A stretch of 64,000 bases of DNA from Amphirosellinia nigrospora. Taxonomy: Eukaryota; Ascomycota; Sordariomycetes; Xylariales; Xylariaceae. The stretch is from NCBI GenBank assembly GCA_004123355.1, contig SCHM01000003.1, forward strand, positions 558,001 to 622,000, given 5' to 3'. The notes under the pieces are model-generated. The model was not told the origin of the DNA. It did not search any database and worked only from the letters and a program-made list of their open reading frames with translations. The position numbers were made by a program, and so were the translations under genes. This document shows positions 1-11,297 of the stretch, one piece after another. Every line of letters starts with the position of its first letter. The stretch's first letter is position 1.

Positions 1-330
1 CATGCCCCAGGCCTCCCCCGTGCGTGCCCATGTCCCATGCCCCATGCCGTCGCCATGAGCTGGGGGCGTCTCCATGTCCAGTCGATGTAACCACGCCATG
101 TACCTTTCTTCGAGGTCGCGAAGGGGTCTCTTTGTCGCGCGAGCATCCATCTATATAATACCATCCCGCCTGCCCCCTCGCCGTCCACGATACTCCCCCT
201 TCTTTGTGTTGGTTACCCCGTCTGCAACCCCAACTTCCCCGGTCTCCAGGGACAGGCACCAAGACATCTGGTCTGTTCAATAGGGTCGTGCTTTACCACA
301 TTCGAAAAGGAAAGACTTCAAACCGCCATC
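1..330 (+). promoter_or_regulatory. Upstream region of the hexose transporter
   Basis: This stretch precedes the transporter start codon at 331. A TATA-like element (TATATAATA) lies at about 152-160, followed by pyrimidine-rich sequence, a common fungal core promoter arrangement. The left part contains CATGCCCC/CCATGCC-type repeats at the window edge. I see no coding sequence. The promoter role is inferred from position and composition only. Confidence 0.4.
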
Positions 331-2118
331 ATGGCTGGAGGTGTCGCTGTCACGGGCACGACCGATGTCTCGCGTGTCGAGGCACCCGTCACCATCAAGG
401 CCTACCTGATCTGCGCTTTTGCCGCCTTTGGTGGTATCTTTTTCGGTTATGATACCGGTAAGACTCGATTGAATTGATTGTTTCTCGCTGTATGCGAGAA
501 GTCGAGTTTCAACCACTGACTCTCTCATAGGTTGGATGGGTGGCGTGCTTGCCATGCCCTACTTTATCCAGCTCTACACGGGCTATTCTTACGATTTCGA
601 CACCAAGATGCCCATCGGTGTGACCAAGGACCAGTTCGTCATCCCCGCGTCCACCGCCTCTCTCTTCACATCGATTCTGTCTCTCGGTACATTCATTGGT
701 GCGCTCGTCGGTGGTGATATTTCCGACTTCGTCGGTCGTCGCCCTACCATCATTGGCGGTTGCATAGTCTTCGCTATTGGCTGCATTCTTGAAATTTCCA
801 GCACCAACCAGGAGGTCCTCTTCGTTTTCGGTCGTCTCATTGCCGGTGCTGGTGTCGGTTTCATCTCCGCTGTCGTCATTCTATACATGTCCGAGATTGC
901 ACCCAAGAAGGTCCGTGGTGCTATGGTTTCTGGTTATCAGTTCTGCATTACCATTGGTATTCTGCTGGCCAACGTTGTCGTTTATACGACTCAAGACCGC
1001 AATGACACTGGCTCTTACCGTATCCCCATCGGTGTGCAATTCCTCTGGGCCATCATTCTCGGAGGCGGTCTTCTCATTCTCCCCGAATCACCTCGTTTCT
1101 TCGTTCGCAAGGGCGAGATCGAAAAGGCTGCCAAGGCTCTTGCCTTTGTTCGTGGCCAGCCCGAAGATTCGGCCTACATCAAGGATGAACTTGCCGAGAT
1201 CGTCGCCAACAACGAGTTTGAACAGGCCAACATTCCCCAGATGAGCTACGTGCAGTCTTGGTTGGCCTGCCTCAAGGGCTCCCTCTCCAAGGGTGACAGC
1301 CCGATCCGCCGAACGATTCTGGGTGCCGGTCTTCAGTGCGCCCAACAGTTCACTGGTATCAACTTCATCTTCTACTTCGGACCCCCATTCTTCAAGCAGC
1401 TTGGAACCATCTCCAACCCCTTCCTCATCTCCCTCATCACCACCCTTGTCAACGTGCTGTCTACCCTATCTCGTTCTTTACTATTGAGAAGTTTGGCCGT
1501 CGTGCCATTCTGATCTGTGGTGGTATCGGTATGGTCGTCTGCCAGTTCATCATTGCCATCATTGGCGTGACTGCTGGCAAGGAGGTGCCCACCAACACCA
1601 GTGCTGTGTCGGCCATGATTGCCTTCATCTCCATCAACATTGCCTTCTTCGCTAGCACGTGGGGTCCCACTGCCTGGGTCGTGGTTGGTGAGATCTTCCC
1701 TCTTCCCATCCGTTCTCGTGGTGTCGGTATCTCGACCGCCTCCAATTGGTTCTGGAACACCATCATCGGTAAGTGACTGCGCATATCCTTTTGGCTTCAT
1801 AATAGTACCGCTCGCTAACGCCGAACAGCTGTCATCACACCCTTCCTCGTCGGTGCCGATAAGGCCAACCTGGGTGCCAAGGTGTTCTTCCTCTGGGGCT
1901 CCCTCTGCATCTTCAGCACTCTGTTTGCCTACTTCCTGGTTCCCGAACTCAAGGGCCTGTCGCTCGAGCAGGTCGATATGTGCATGGCCGCTACCACTCC
2001 TCGCCAATCCGCCAAGTGGAGACCCGACCACACCTTCGCCGCCGAGATGCACCACACTGGCGAGGATGCGCTCGCCGAGAAGCCTCTCGCGTCTTCGGCC
2101 GTGGAGGAGAAGGTCTAA
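331..2118 (+). CDS. MFS hexose/monosaccharide transporter
   Basis: A plasma-membrane sugar/proton symporter of the major facilitator superfamily (sugar porter family, 12 membrane segments). Three exons fit: 331-457, 531-1768 and 1829-2118, with clean GTAAG donors. Family signatures are visible: GGIFFGYDTG in TM1, GRRP in loop 2-3, PESPRFF before the central loop, the GINFIFYFGPPFF quinone-like stretch in TM7, and PELKG after TM12. Near 1464-1466 one C is missing from a CCCC run: STLSRSLL should read STPISFFTIEKFGRR. With it restored the protein is 551 aa, normal for the family. It resembles fungal high-affinity glucose transporters, but the substrate cannot be fixed from sequence. The start MAGGVAVTG gives the usual short cytosolic N-terminus. 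Confidence 0.93.
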
Positions 2119-3126
2119 GCACGAGCGGGACTGCTGTAGATTGTTTATCTCTCACATATAGAGGATGGGCTCGCGAGTGTCTTCACTATGCTTGGAGCAT
2201 ATGTCCGGATTCATAATGGTTGCTAACTATTCTCGTTCTCGAGCTCAATGTCATTAGACTATATATATATGTCGATTTATGATACCTCCAAGATATCCCG
2301 GGTTCTCTCATGTTGAGCGACCCACTCGTATAATAATAAAAAACTATTACGTGGTTTTCTACACCCTGGTTCTTTCGTATCGAAGCCGTACCCAGCCAGA
2401 GGTAGGGGCCGAAGTGAGATAGATGTCTTGTTGAGTTTCCGTGCGTAGGATTAGGTACGTAAGTCTACTTTATTTAGGTGCTTACGTACCTCAGGTAAGT
2501 ATCGTACCCGTTAAGACACTCCCTTTCCCTTATTCAGCATGGTTGGCGAAGACATGGCGCTGGCCGGAACCGACTGTAGGAGGCATACGCCACGCAGAAG
2601 AATCAGAATCAAGCCCCATAGGCCAGCAACAACCAACAACCCCACCAAGACATGTGCCCGCTTGCCGCTCGCCGCTCCTACCTTTTTGCCCGGGGAGACA
2701 CGAGGAACGATGGTGGAATGGTGCGTGGTGCGTGGTTACACGAGGGACGGCGCGTCCGTTCGGCCGACTTGTGTTTCTCGTGCGACCAGACCGGGCCCAG
2801 AAGGCCATTTAAGAAATTAAGAATACGTTGAGTCTCACCACCCGGACGCAAGGTGGGTGTTACTTGAGTAACAATTTCGTCACAGATGGCCGCGCGAGGC
2901 TTGTTGTCTACCACACGACACGCCAAGTGCAATGCAATCGACGCAAGGGAGAGTTGTGCTATCACCGCCTCTCCATAGTTCATTTGTATCGAGTCATCTA
3001 GAGGCCAGTGTCGAGATACAGGCTCGTCCTAGTGGAACTACAGCAACTGCCCGCTAATGCAGATAGCTACGAATTAGTATCTATCCCCGCTGTGTCGGAG
3101 AGCGAGATTATCTCGAACCTTACCCC

Positions 3127-3158
3127 CTCACTCACTCACTCACTCACTCACTCACTCA
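3127..3158. repeat. (CTCA)8 microsatellite
   Basis: Eight perfect CTCA units in intergenic DNA. Confidence 0.95.
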
Positions 3159-4747
3159 CACGGCGGGTTGGCTCTGGCGATTCAAACAGTTCTACCTGGA
3201 CTCGCAAGCGGTGCTCGGTTATACGGGCCCGAAAAAAAGACGTCACGAGGCCGCGCTTTGAATAAGATGGTGCCCGGTGAACTCGCCTTGCCGCTTATTC
3301 ATAAGCTCATGCAAGGACAACTCGCTACCATGCACCAACCCCCCAGATTGGCGGCGTTCCTATGCATGTCGGCCAGCCGAATCGTGACCTGGCATCGTCT
3401 CTGACACTTGAGAGAGTTCGTGTACGCTCTGCCCTCGTGATCTCCTCAGATATAATATATGTGGCAAAATATGTAGTGTGAAGGGCTGCCTCGCTCAATT
3501 ACGCCATCGCCGGTTTCAAAAGCATTGCTTGATGTACACATCACTATTGCTCAGTGGGGTGGTTGGATGTGGTGGTCATATTACTTGCTACATGAGTAGG
3601 AGCTTCAGATTCAGCGCCGTCTTCATAGTTTGATACCTTATATAACTACTTACTCGTATTCTATATTCCCCCTTTGACCTTCCGCTGAAGTTTCACGTAT
3701 TCCGTCGTTTGAGCATGGCCGTCAGCGTTATAGTGGAAATAGTAAATGACGCCTCCGTCGTGAGGATAAGGCTCTAAGTTTCTGCTGAAGTAGTCTATGC
3801 CTTAGATGGCTATACCTCATATTTGAAGATCCTGTGTAAAACTCTATGGTGGCCTTTTTTCTTTGAGTACTACCTTAAATATTACTACATTTTGTACGTA
3901 AACTTATGATGCTAGGTCTGGTGATGCAGTTGGAACTAGAGAGGTACTCACATAACGTTCGTTAGGCGACTAGCAAACTGCTTTAGGGGCGTGCTATTGC
4001 ATCAAAGCCTGTTTCTCTACGGCTATGATCACGCAGATGAGTGTCACCGAAAAAGCGACACGCAATTCCATACACCTAGGACGGCGAAAGAACAACGTAC
4101 CAGTGTACGGAGCGCATTTGGGTCACTTCGTGCGCACACGTCGCCAGAGACTGGCTAGCTAACATCCTAAAGGGGAGCCCAAGCAGGGAAAGAAAGGTGT
4201 CGTCCTTTGTGACTGAGGCAGCTTCGAGTAACCCTGACCCGATGCCGTGGATTACAGGCCATATCGTGTCCCGAATTTCATATATTTGTTGACGTCTGAT
4301 GTCTTTGCGACACCCTGCACTATTATTGGCATTGTTGAGTCATTTACTATCTTGGCTAGGATTATAGATGGCCGAATTAACGTTTTTATGAACCTAGTGT
4401 ATGTATGTATAGTCTTGTTGCTATGGCCTTCGTGATCGCCTAGCAGTGCATCTCAGGGTTAATTATATGGACATTACATGCTGTTCCGACTGCAACGATG
4501 AGGGGCTATTAAACGACATCGCTATCGACGTCTATCTAACTATGTTAATATTATCTGAATCTAACTCCTTGGTCACCTATTCGCTGCTCTACGTATGCCG
4601 TGACAGGACTGTATGAAGAGTCAGTACGTATGTAGGACCTAATCCGCACTAAGATCTCGGATATGGGTGCTTTGTTGAATGTCAATCCACTCTATTACTG
4701 TAAACACACCAGCTGCGCTACGTTATGGTGCGGCGTTAGATCTTCTC

Positions 4748-4770
4748 GCCACCTAATAAATTTAGGTGGC
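4748..4770. repeat. Short perfect inverted repeat (hairpin)
   Basis: Nine-base arms GCCACCTAA and TTAGGTGGC flank a 5-nt loop. It lies in AT-rich intergenic sequence away from any gene. A function is not evident. Confidence 0.7.
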
Positions 4771-5348
4771 TTTGGTAGTTACACGTAATCGTGGAAACTA
4801 AGGGTTCAGGGCATGTGGTCTATGTGAGCGAGTACATAATGAGCCATCATATTCTCTATAAAAGATCCGCTAGAGTTGCAGTAGACTTGGATTAAATTAC
4901 CCAACAAAACTCCTTCCAGATAGTGTCGTTTCGTCTTCGTTACGTTGTGCGCACCAGTAGGTTGCTCCCCCTCAAGTCAATCAGGCATCCCAGAGACCAA
5001 ACCCTCCCTTTTCGGATGGAATCGAAGAAGTGATCCAAAAAACCTAACATACAAAGTGGGTATATTCCAAAAATTCAAAAATCAACTTATATATCTCGTA
5101 AATAAATATGTCAGCCTCGGCGGCCATAAGCTGCCAAGTGGTGAAAGAATAGACAATAAACAATATCAACTAGTCGTTCGCGATATTTAGGCCCGACTGT
5201 GTTCGGATGCAGAACATATGCGTATTTGTACTGAAGCGAATTGGGTCAAGTCGACCCCCTATTTGCAAAGTCCCCACGTTCTTTGCGCTGTAAAGAGCAG
5301 AACGCCCACCGTCCCAGCTGGAGACACCCGTGATGGCCGCCTCTGACT

Positions 5349-7000
5349 TTAGAGTAGATAGACAGCGGCCACGAATGCTACAATGAGGCCAGCGACGGCA
5401 GCCCCGTCTTGACGCCGGCCGGCGTTCTCAGTCTTGCTCGAGTCGGTGGAGGAGGATTCACTCTCACTCGTACCCCCGCTGCTACTTCCACTCTCGCTCT
5501 CGCTCGTGCTCCCTGGAGAAAGAGCTGACACTGCTGTTGGAGTGTGCGAAGACAAACCCGCGCTGTAAGTTCCGTTTTGGTGATATACGGCTCCTAAGAA
5601 ATAGCTCGTACTACTCGAGGTTGACTCCACGGAATATGTTAATATGCTGCTCGTTGTACTTTCGCTGCTCGATGTCGTCGGCACGTATGCCGAGGACGTC
5701 GACGTAGGGATAGAAGTGGATGTGGTTGACGGCACAGATGACGTCGTGGGCGTGCTCGTTGTTGAGGGTATGCTTGTTGTTGTTGTTGTTGTAGGAGTTG
5801 GGGTTGGCGTCGGTGTGGATGTAGAAGTGGATGTCGGTTCGGGGCTTGAGGTGCTTGCGCTATTATCATCACCATCGCCCCCGTCAGATCCACTCGATCC
5901 ATCTAGATTGAAGACGACGATATTGGCTTTACCGCCTTTCGAGACGGTCACAACGCAAAAGTCGGAACCCCCGGCGCCGGTTGCCTTTTCATTGCTAACG
6001 ACGCCGGTGCCATCAATCTCACAAGGTAGGCCGTTGCAATTCCCGTCACATTCGATCTTAAGACCGAAAGTGGGCTTCGTGCTCGCCAGGCCGCTGTCCT
6101 GCCACACAGGATTTAACCCAAGCTTGACAAAGGTGTTGCCGGTGCCATCGGTATTGGCCCAGCGACATAAGGGGCCCAGTTGCCAATGGGCTTCGACTCA
6201 TCTCCCCAAATACAGCCCTCGTCAGAGCCAACGCCGGGTGCATTGATGTAAAAGCTACTACCATTAGCGGCCTTTCGCAGTAGAATAAATCGAAAACTCA
6301 CTGAGATGCTGTAGAATCCCAATACGAAGGGTCTGGCACAGCCAAGGTAGCAGTATCCTGAACGTCGGTGGGAATTATCATATCTTCGTAACCAGGTAGT
6401 ACTGTTTGGCAGAAGGAAACAACATCGCCGGCTTTATTTACGGCAGCAACCGTACCAGTGCCATCTACACACCACGGGCTGTCTTCAAAGGGGACCTGGA
6501 GCTCGCCATTGTTGCAGTAAATACCGCCATACTAATTACCGTCCACCGTTAATATGCGCATATGCCTGGGAGAGGGTTATACGAACAGTAGACTCCGGGA
6601 AGGTATAAGTAGTGTCCGGCTTCCATTGAGCCATGACTTGGCCGGAGGGGCAAGCAATGGGACACCAAGTGCCATCGACACATTCCTTATCAGGGGCCAA
6701 AGCCCAGCCGCCATTCATAGCACTCGGGGTCACAGCGAACAGCCCCTTTGACGTCGGAAATTCACATTTACTGCCCCCTCGAGCCTGCAGTTTCTCCGGC
6801 CGACGAAAGGCATAGCGGAAATTGACCGTGGCATTACCGAAGTGGTAATTATCCCTTTTAGCCGGGTGGTGGTGGTGTTGGTGGTGAAGTTCTCGATGTT
6901 GGTGTTGGTGGTGGTGGTGTTGAGCGCTGGCATAGCATGGTTGAGTCGCCAAGAGCAGCATAGCCGACCCTATGGTGGCTTGCAGCGTCGTGGTTTTCAT
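5349..7000 (-). CDS. SUN-family (GH132) secreted GPI-anchored wall protein
   Basis: Members of the SUN family (yeast SIM1/SUN4, Aspergillus Sun1, CAZy GH132) are wall glucan-modifying proteins. Exons fit at 7000-6587, 6531-6302 and 6257-5349. The start at 7000 gives a signal peptide (MKTTTLQATIGSAMLLLAT). A His-rich propeptide ending in a dibasic KR comes next, then the SUN domain with its C-x5-C-x3-C cluster (CVDGTWCPIAC), SFCQTVLPG, CIWGDESKPIGNWAPYVAG and NGLPC. A long Ser/Thr/Pro linker leads to a hydrophobic tail (AAVAGLIVAFVAAVYLL) typical of a GPI signal. One G is missing near 6156-6160, so the AGANTDGTGN stretch changes frame. Restoring it gives 517 aa. Intron 1 would use an unusual GTTCGT donor, and intron 2 is only 44 nt. 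Confidence 0.88.
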
Positions 7001-8900
7001 TTTTCGCGTTGGACTCTCACCGTACATATGGGAGCTCAGCTTAGATTAGTTCACTTGCTGACGTGGTAGGCGATCACGGCAGTCGGAGGACGATCAGACG
7101 GAGGATGAGCAACAAGCAATGGGATCGGCAAAACGCTCGATATGTACTCTTTGCGGGTAGACGAGTACGTATTTTAGGTATAAACGAGTGGAATAGGAGA
7201 TTATCTCCAAGGTAGTAACGATTGTGATGGTATCAAACGAACGTGATAGAAAGGAACGAAACCCACGACGAGACGACTCCAGCGCAACGAACGACGAAGA
7301 GAGTGAGCGAAAAAGAAGAAGCGATTCCAAAAGGAGGGTTGGGGAGTGAAGACATTATAGCTCCAACCATACGTGGTTTAGCCAGCGCCGCTAACGCGAC
7401 GAACAGGGAAGTGAGCCGCCAAGCTGATCGGTCCAGGCCTCACGAGCCTTCTTTTGCCAGCCCGCCATTCGATTTGACACCAAGAGGGCTTAGTCGATAG
7501 ATTGTACACAACACTAGAGAAGATGGGCCAGGGGGCCCCGCAAGCCGTCGGGCCATAAGCTGTCATGGGTTGCCGTGACTCCTGAGCAAAATACCTGCAC
7601 CGGCTGAGGGATGGAATTTCTGATGGTCGAAAAGGGAAATATGGGAGAAGGGAGGTGAAGACGCGTAGCGGGTGATTGGTTCACGCCACTCTCGTGCGCG
7701 CGATATTGGGCCAATGGGAAGAGCCGTTGGAGATAAACGAAATGAACACACAACCAATTAATACTACTATCAGATAGAGTGTGAACTAGTCTAGACACAC
7801 TGCAGCCCGTAGGTACTAACCCCATCACGACGACTAGGCGCGCGATATATGCATATATAATATACCTAGCAAACACTTGTTCAGTAGACGGGCACCTATA
7901 TAGTATTACCATGGAAATATTCCAATTCAGTTTTTATTTTCACTGCTGGTCAGGTATACATTAGCCGCACCACATAAGTACTTATGTAGTATTACAGGGA
8001 TTCTAGAAAACTTGAATAGCCCCTTATGCAGGTGGCTGATCTAAGTCCGCCCTACTGCAGGAACAAAGAGATAAGAAATGACCGACGATCTTCGCTTATA
8101 GTAGTAAGTCTTATTTATATGTGTACCTTTTACATCAGTTGGCCATCGATGATTGCATACCAACACTTCACTTACTGGCAATGGACGGTGACCCACGATA
8201 TTCGAAGTATTGGCTTGTTACGTGGTCATTGTCATTGATTCCACGTAGTAATAGACACAATGCTACAGTACTATCACGTACCTACCAGAAACAGCCATTC
8301 ACACCCTTGCAGAGATGTACCGGTTGGGTCAGCTGCACTGTGACAGCCAAACCCAATTCCAAGACACTTGGGCTAAGCTCTCATGTTCATTTCCACAATG
8401 TCAAAGTAGGGTGCTGGCGGTGTCCATTGTAGCTGTATGATATTCGCGACTAGTTGGATAATTCGAAAAGCTTGACATCTCACGGAATACCCAGGAGCCT
8501 CACCTCAGTAAGGAGGTATGCAGACATGAGCACGGCGGCAGTTGATATCATGGGCATGCGGTACCTTGTTCAGAATATTTGGAGGATTGGATATCTTACT
8601 CAAGAGGCTGAACACTGTTTTAGCTAGGGTTGCTCACGGAGATATATTTGGCTGTACGTCATAGAAATTTCAGCTAGAAGCAGCCTTCAAGAAAAAGCCA
8701 CGGCGTCGGTCTCCGTAATGATAAGACACCTGTAATGTATTGCAAGGCCAAGACATGACATAATAACTTGTCAATCAGTCTTAGATTTCTGCCATCTACA
8801 TCATGAATGCGATACGCGGTCTAGCCTAGTATGAAGTTGAAACCGTGGCGCTTCGTGACCGCGACAGCCTATATCCGCACACGAAGAGAGGGGACGAGCT
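7001..8900. other. Intergenic, no gene recognised
   Basis: Upstream of the SUN gene and downstream of the pectinesterase stop. The segment at about 7240-7340 is purine-rich. Only short unsupported reading frames are present and I recognise no RNA gene or mobile element. Confidence 0.55.
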
Positions 8901-10476
8901 CTAGTTCGGGTAGCTACCATCGTACCAGGCACCACTCGTATATCCACTACCGAGAACGTCGGTCTGGCTAACAGCAGAGCTCAGCTTCTTCGACCACGAA
9001 ACACGAGTCCCGCTGGCACCCGAGCCCGAGTTGGAGTATTCAGCATAATAGATATTGCCAACGTCGGTATCGCCATTCCAATCGTGCCATCCGGCGCCAT
9101 TAATAACTATTGATAACAAGAGTTAGTCAATAAATTCACTTCTTCTTAAGACAGGTTACTCAACCGAATCGAAGAGTGTAGGGCTCCTATCTAAGGTAAA
9201 GCCGAAACAAGGGATTTTATGCCTGCAGTGGCTATGTGGGAAGAGACGCTTACCGGAACTCAATGATGTGCTCTGGAACACAACGCGCGAGTACGTTCGC
9301 CACGGCCGGCCTAGGTAGTACGAAGCACTCGATACAGACTCGCCCGAAGCGGCGGCGACATCGCAGTTATTAAACAGATAGTAAGAAGGATTGGAAGACG
9401 AATCGCGGCCGTTTGCTGTGGGCCAAAAATGCTCAGGTGTCGCTCATTTGCGTTTTGAGTTTATTCGAATGGGAATAGGGGTGATGAGCCCGGATGGGAA
9501 ATACTGACCTGTTATATAGTACCCGCCATTACGGACGCGGATATCGCAATCCTCGAACCATGCCTGAGCTTTCTGGCCAAAGATGAAGTCGGTGGCGCCA
9601 GTGATGAGGCAACCGCTGTAATACTGCTTGCCCTCGTTCGCTAGAAGTGTATCTTGAAAGCCATAGAGCTGGCAGCCGTAATACCCGCTGTCCGCTTGAG
9701 CGCTGAGGGCTATGGCCTGGCTGCCTTGGCCATCTATGCGTTCGATGTCCGGTTAATCTACTATACCCACCCGAGAGATGCCACGCCATGTATTGATTGC
9801 CATTTTTCTAGAGAGGCCGATACCGTTGAAAGAAAGAAAGGAAGGAAGAAAGAAAGGGGGATAGGGAGAGAGAGCTGGAGAAGGAAGGGGGGGGGGGGAA
9901 TAACGTACAAGAATTGACAATGTTCACATTCTTCAAAGTCAAGTGTTAGCAAGTTTTTTGTGACAGGTTCTAGGATGGAATAGTATCTCATGACTTTACT
10001 TACGTAGACTTTAACGTTGGCAGCATGGACTCTCAGCGTGCCAGACGCATCATTGCTCCCAGCGGTCGAAGCGGGCGAATTGTAGGTGATGATAGCCTTG
10101 TTATTCGTGTACGAGGTACTGTCGCTTGTATACCCGTAGATGGTGAGTTTAGCAGCGCGCGAGTCGATGTACTACGACACTCAGCGTCAGTTATCGTCTT
10201 GTTTCAGAAAGGAAACCTGGTGCTCTAGAAGTTGCTAAAAATAATAACAAAAATGTTTCCGGAGTTTACGCACAACCTGCTCAGTGTAGGTGCCCTGGTT
10301 GATGAAGACACACTGGTCGGTTGTTGAGGTCGTTGAGAGAGAGTCGATGGCTGACTGGACTGTCGTAAAAGAGCCGCCGCTCTTGGCAACGTGGAGGCAA
10401 CCCGAGGGGGGCTTGTGCGGCTGACGGCGAGGGCGAGCGATGCACTGTTCAGGAGCAAGGCGAGCAACTTCATCAT
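8901..10476 (-). CDS. Pectin methylesterase (pectinesterase, CE8)
   Basis: A secreted carbohydrate esterase family 8 enzyme that removes methyl groups from plant homogalacturonan. Six exons fit: 10476-10274, 10171-10004, 9930-9909 (22 nt), 9733-9509, 9415-9254 and 9106-8901. A signal peptide begins MMKLLALLL. All family motifs are present in order: GTYTEQV, SQAIALSAQ, GFQDTL, TDFIFG with the catalytic Asp, and LGRPW. One C is missing in the poly-C run near 10405-10411, just after the signal peptide; with it the exons total 987 nt, a 328-aa protein, the usual size. A second Met three bases inside is an equally possible start. This gene suggests a lifestyle in contact with plant material. Confidence 0.92.
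9824..9898. repeat. Near-homopurine tract with (GAAA)n and G12
   Basis: Inside a pectinesterase intron. GAAA/GGAA units from about 9827 are followed by GA-rich sequence and a run of 12 G at 9887-9898. On the coding strand this is a long pyrimidine tract close to the donor side of the intron. Confidence 0.85.
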
Positions 10477-11297
10477 GGCGTGTTCGTATGTACAGGCTAT
10501 ATATACTTGTCCGAGGCCTTGATGTGATCGGTTGGTGGTGGTCGCAGCGTTGTCGATTTCGATAGACCCCGCGATAAACTCACAGGACGCTTGCTACCTT
10601 CATTATGATGGGGGCGCTGGATAAACCATTATACCGATTAAATAGTCCGGAGGGATCTATCTTTCGATGTTGCCGGATGCTTGTTTCTTTCCGGATTCGC
10701 CACGGAAGCTGGCGACTTGGGGAATATGGGGAACCCCTGCTCTTGAGGTCAAGCTTCTCAACCGAAAATCAATTCCCCGTGCCGCAGATTATCCTAAGGT
10801 AGACGGACAAATCCAATGCCATCTTGGCATGACTAAGGCATGAGTCGCAAATAGACTGAACGTGGTGTAGAACTGTTGAACGTATATCTGCATTGGTTGG
10901 TGGAGAAACTTACGACAATGCGAAACTGCGGAAGTTTTTGGTGCGGGAAAGTCAATATAGACCGTGCTCATTATTGTTATTGGCCCGTAACTTGCCCCTA
11001 GTGCCGGGAAATAATCCATGATATTTGGCCATCTGCGATAAATGTAGTGCAAATGACCTAGATACAAATTGTAAACTTTGGATTATCATTTCTATATACC
11101 CTATCATTCTTTCCCGTAAAAAGTTTAAGCCGCTGATCAGTAGGCACATTAACACCGGGTATCATTTCATTCGTATAGATCATTACACCCAACTACAGCT
11201 GGGTTCACACTAGTCTTTGTATACAATATATAGTAGAATGATGAGTCGCGGATGTGGAATAATCGACACGCCGTAGTAGTGTCGGTAGCAGCTTAGT
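10477..11297. other. Intergenic, no gene recognised
   Basis: Upstream of the pectinesterase and downstream of the PCI-domain gene. A TATATATA stretch at about 10498-10505 lies too close to the start codon at 10476 to be a confident TATA box. I see nothing else. Confidence 0.5.

Larger units (their letters stand above)
2119..5348. other. Intergenic, no gene recognised
   Basis: This 3.2 kb tract between the hexose transporter and the SUN gene has only short random reading frames. It contains a perfect (CTCA)8 microsatellite at 3127-3158 and a small inverted repeat at 4748-4770. From about 3.4 kb it becomes richer in A and T. I see no transposase, reverse transcriptase or structured RNA. Confidence 0.6.

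Noticed and set aside
1372-2055. 227-codon minus-strand open frame
   Set aside because: It lies opposite the hexose transporter exons and mirrors their codon pattern; no recognisable domain.
5644-6246. 200-codon open frame on the plus strand rich in Val/Gly/Asp
   Set aside because: It is the complement of the Ser/Thr/Pro-rich linker of the SUN protein; the low-complexity codons keep the opposite strand open. No signal, domain or splice signals support it.
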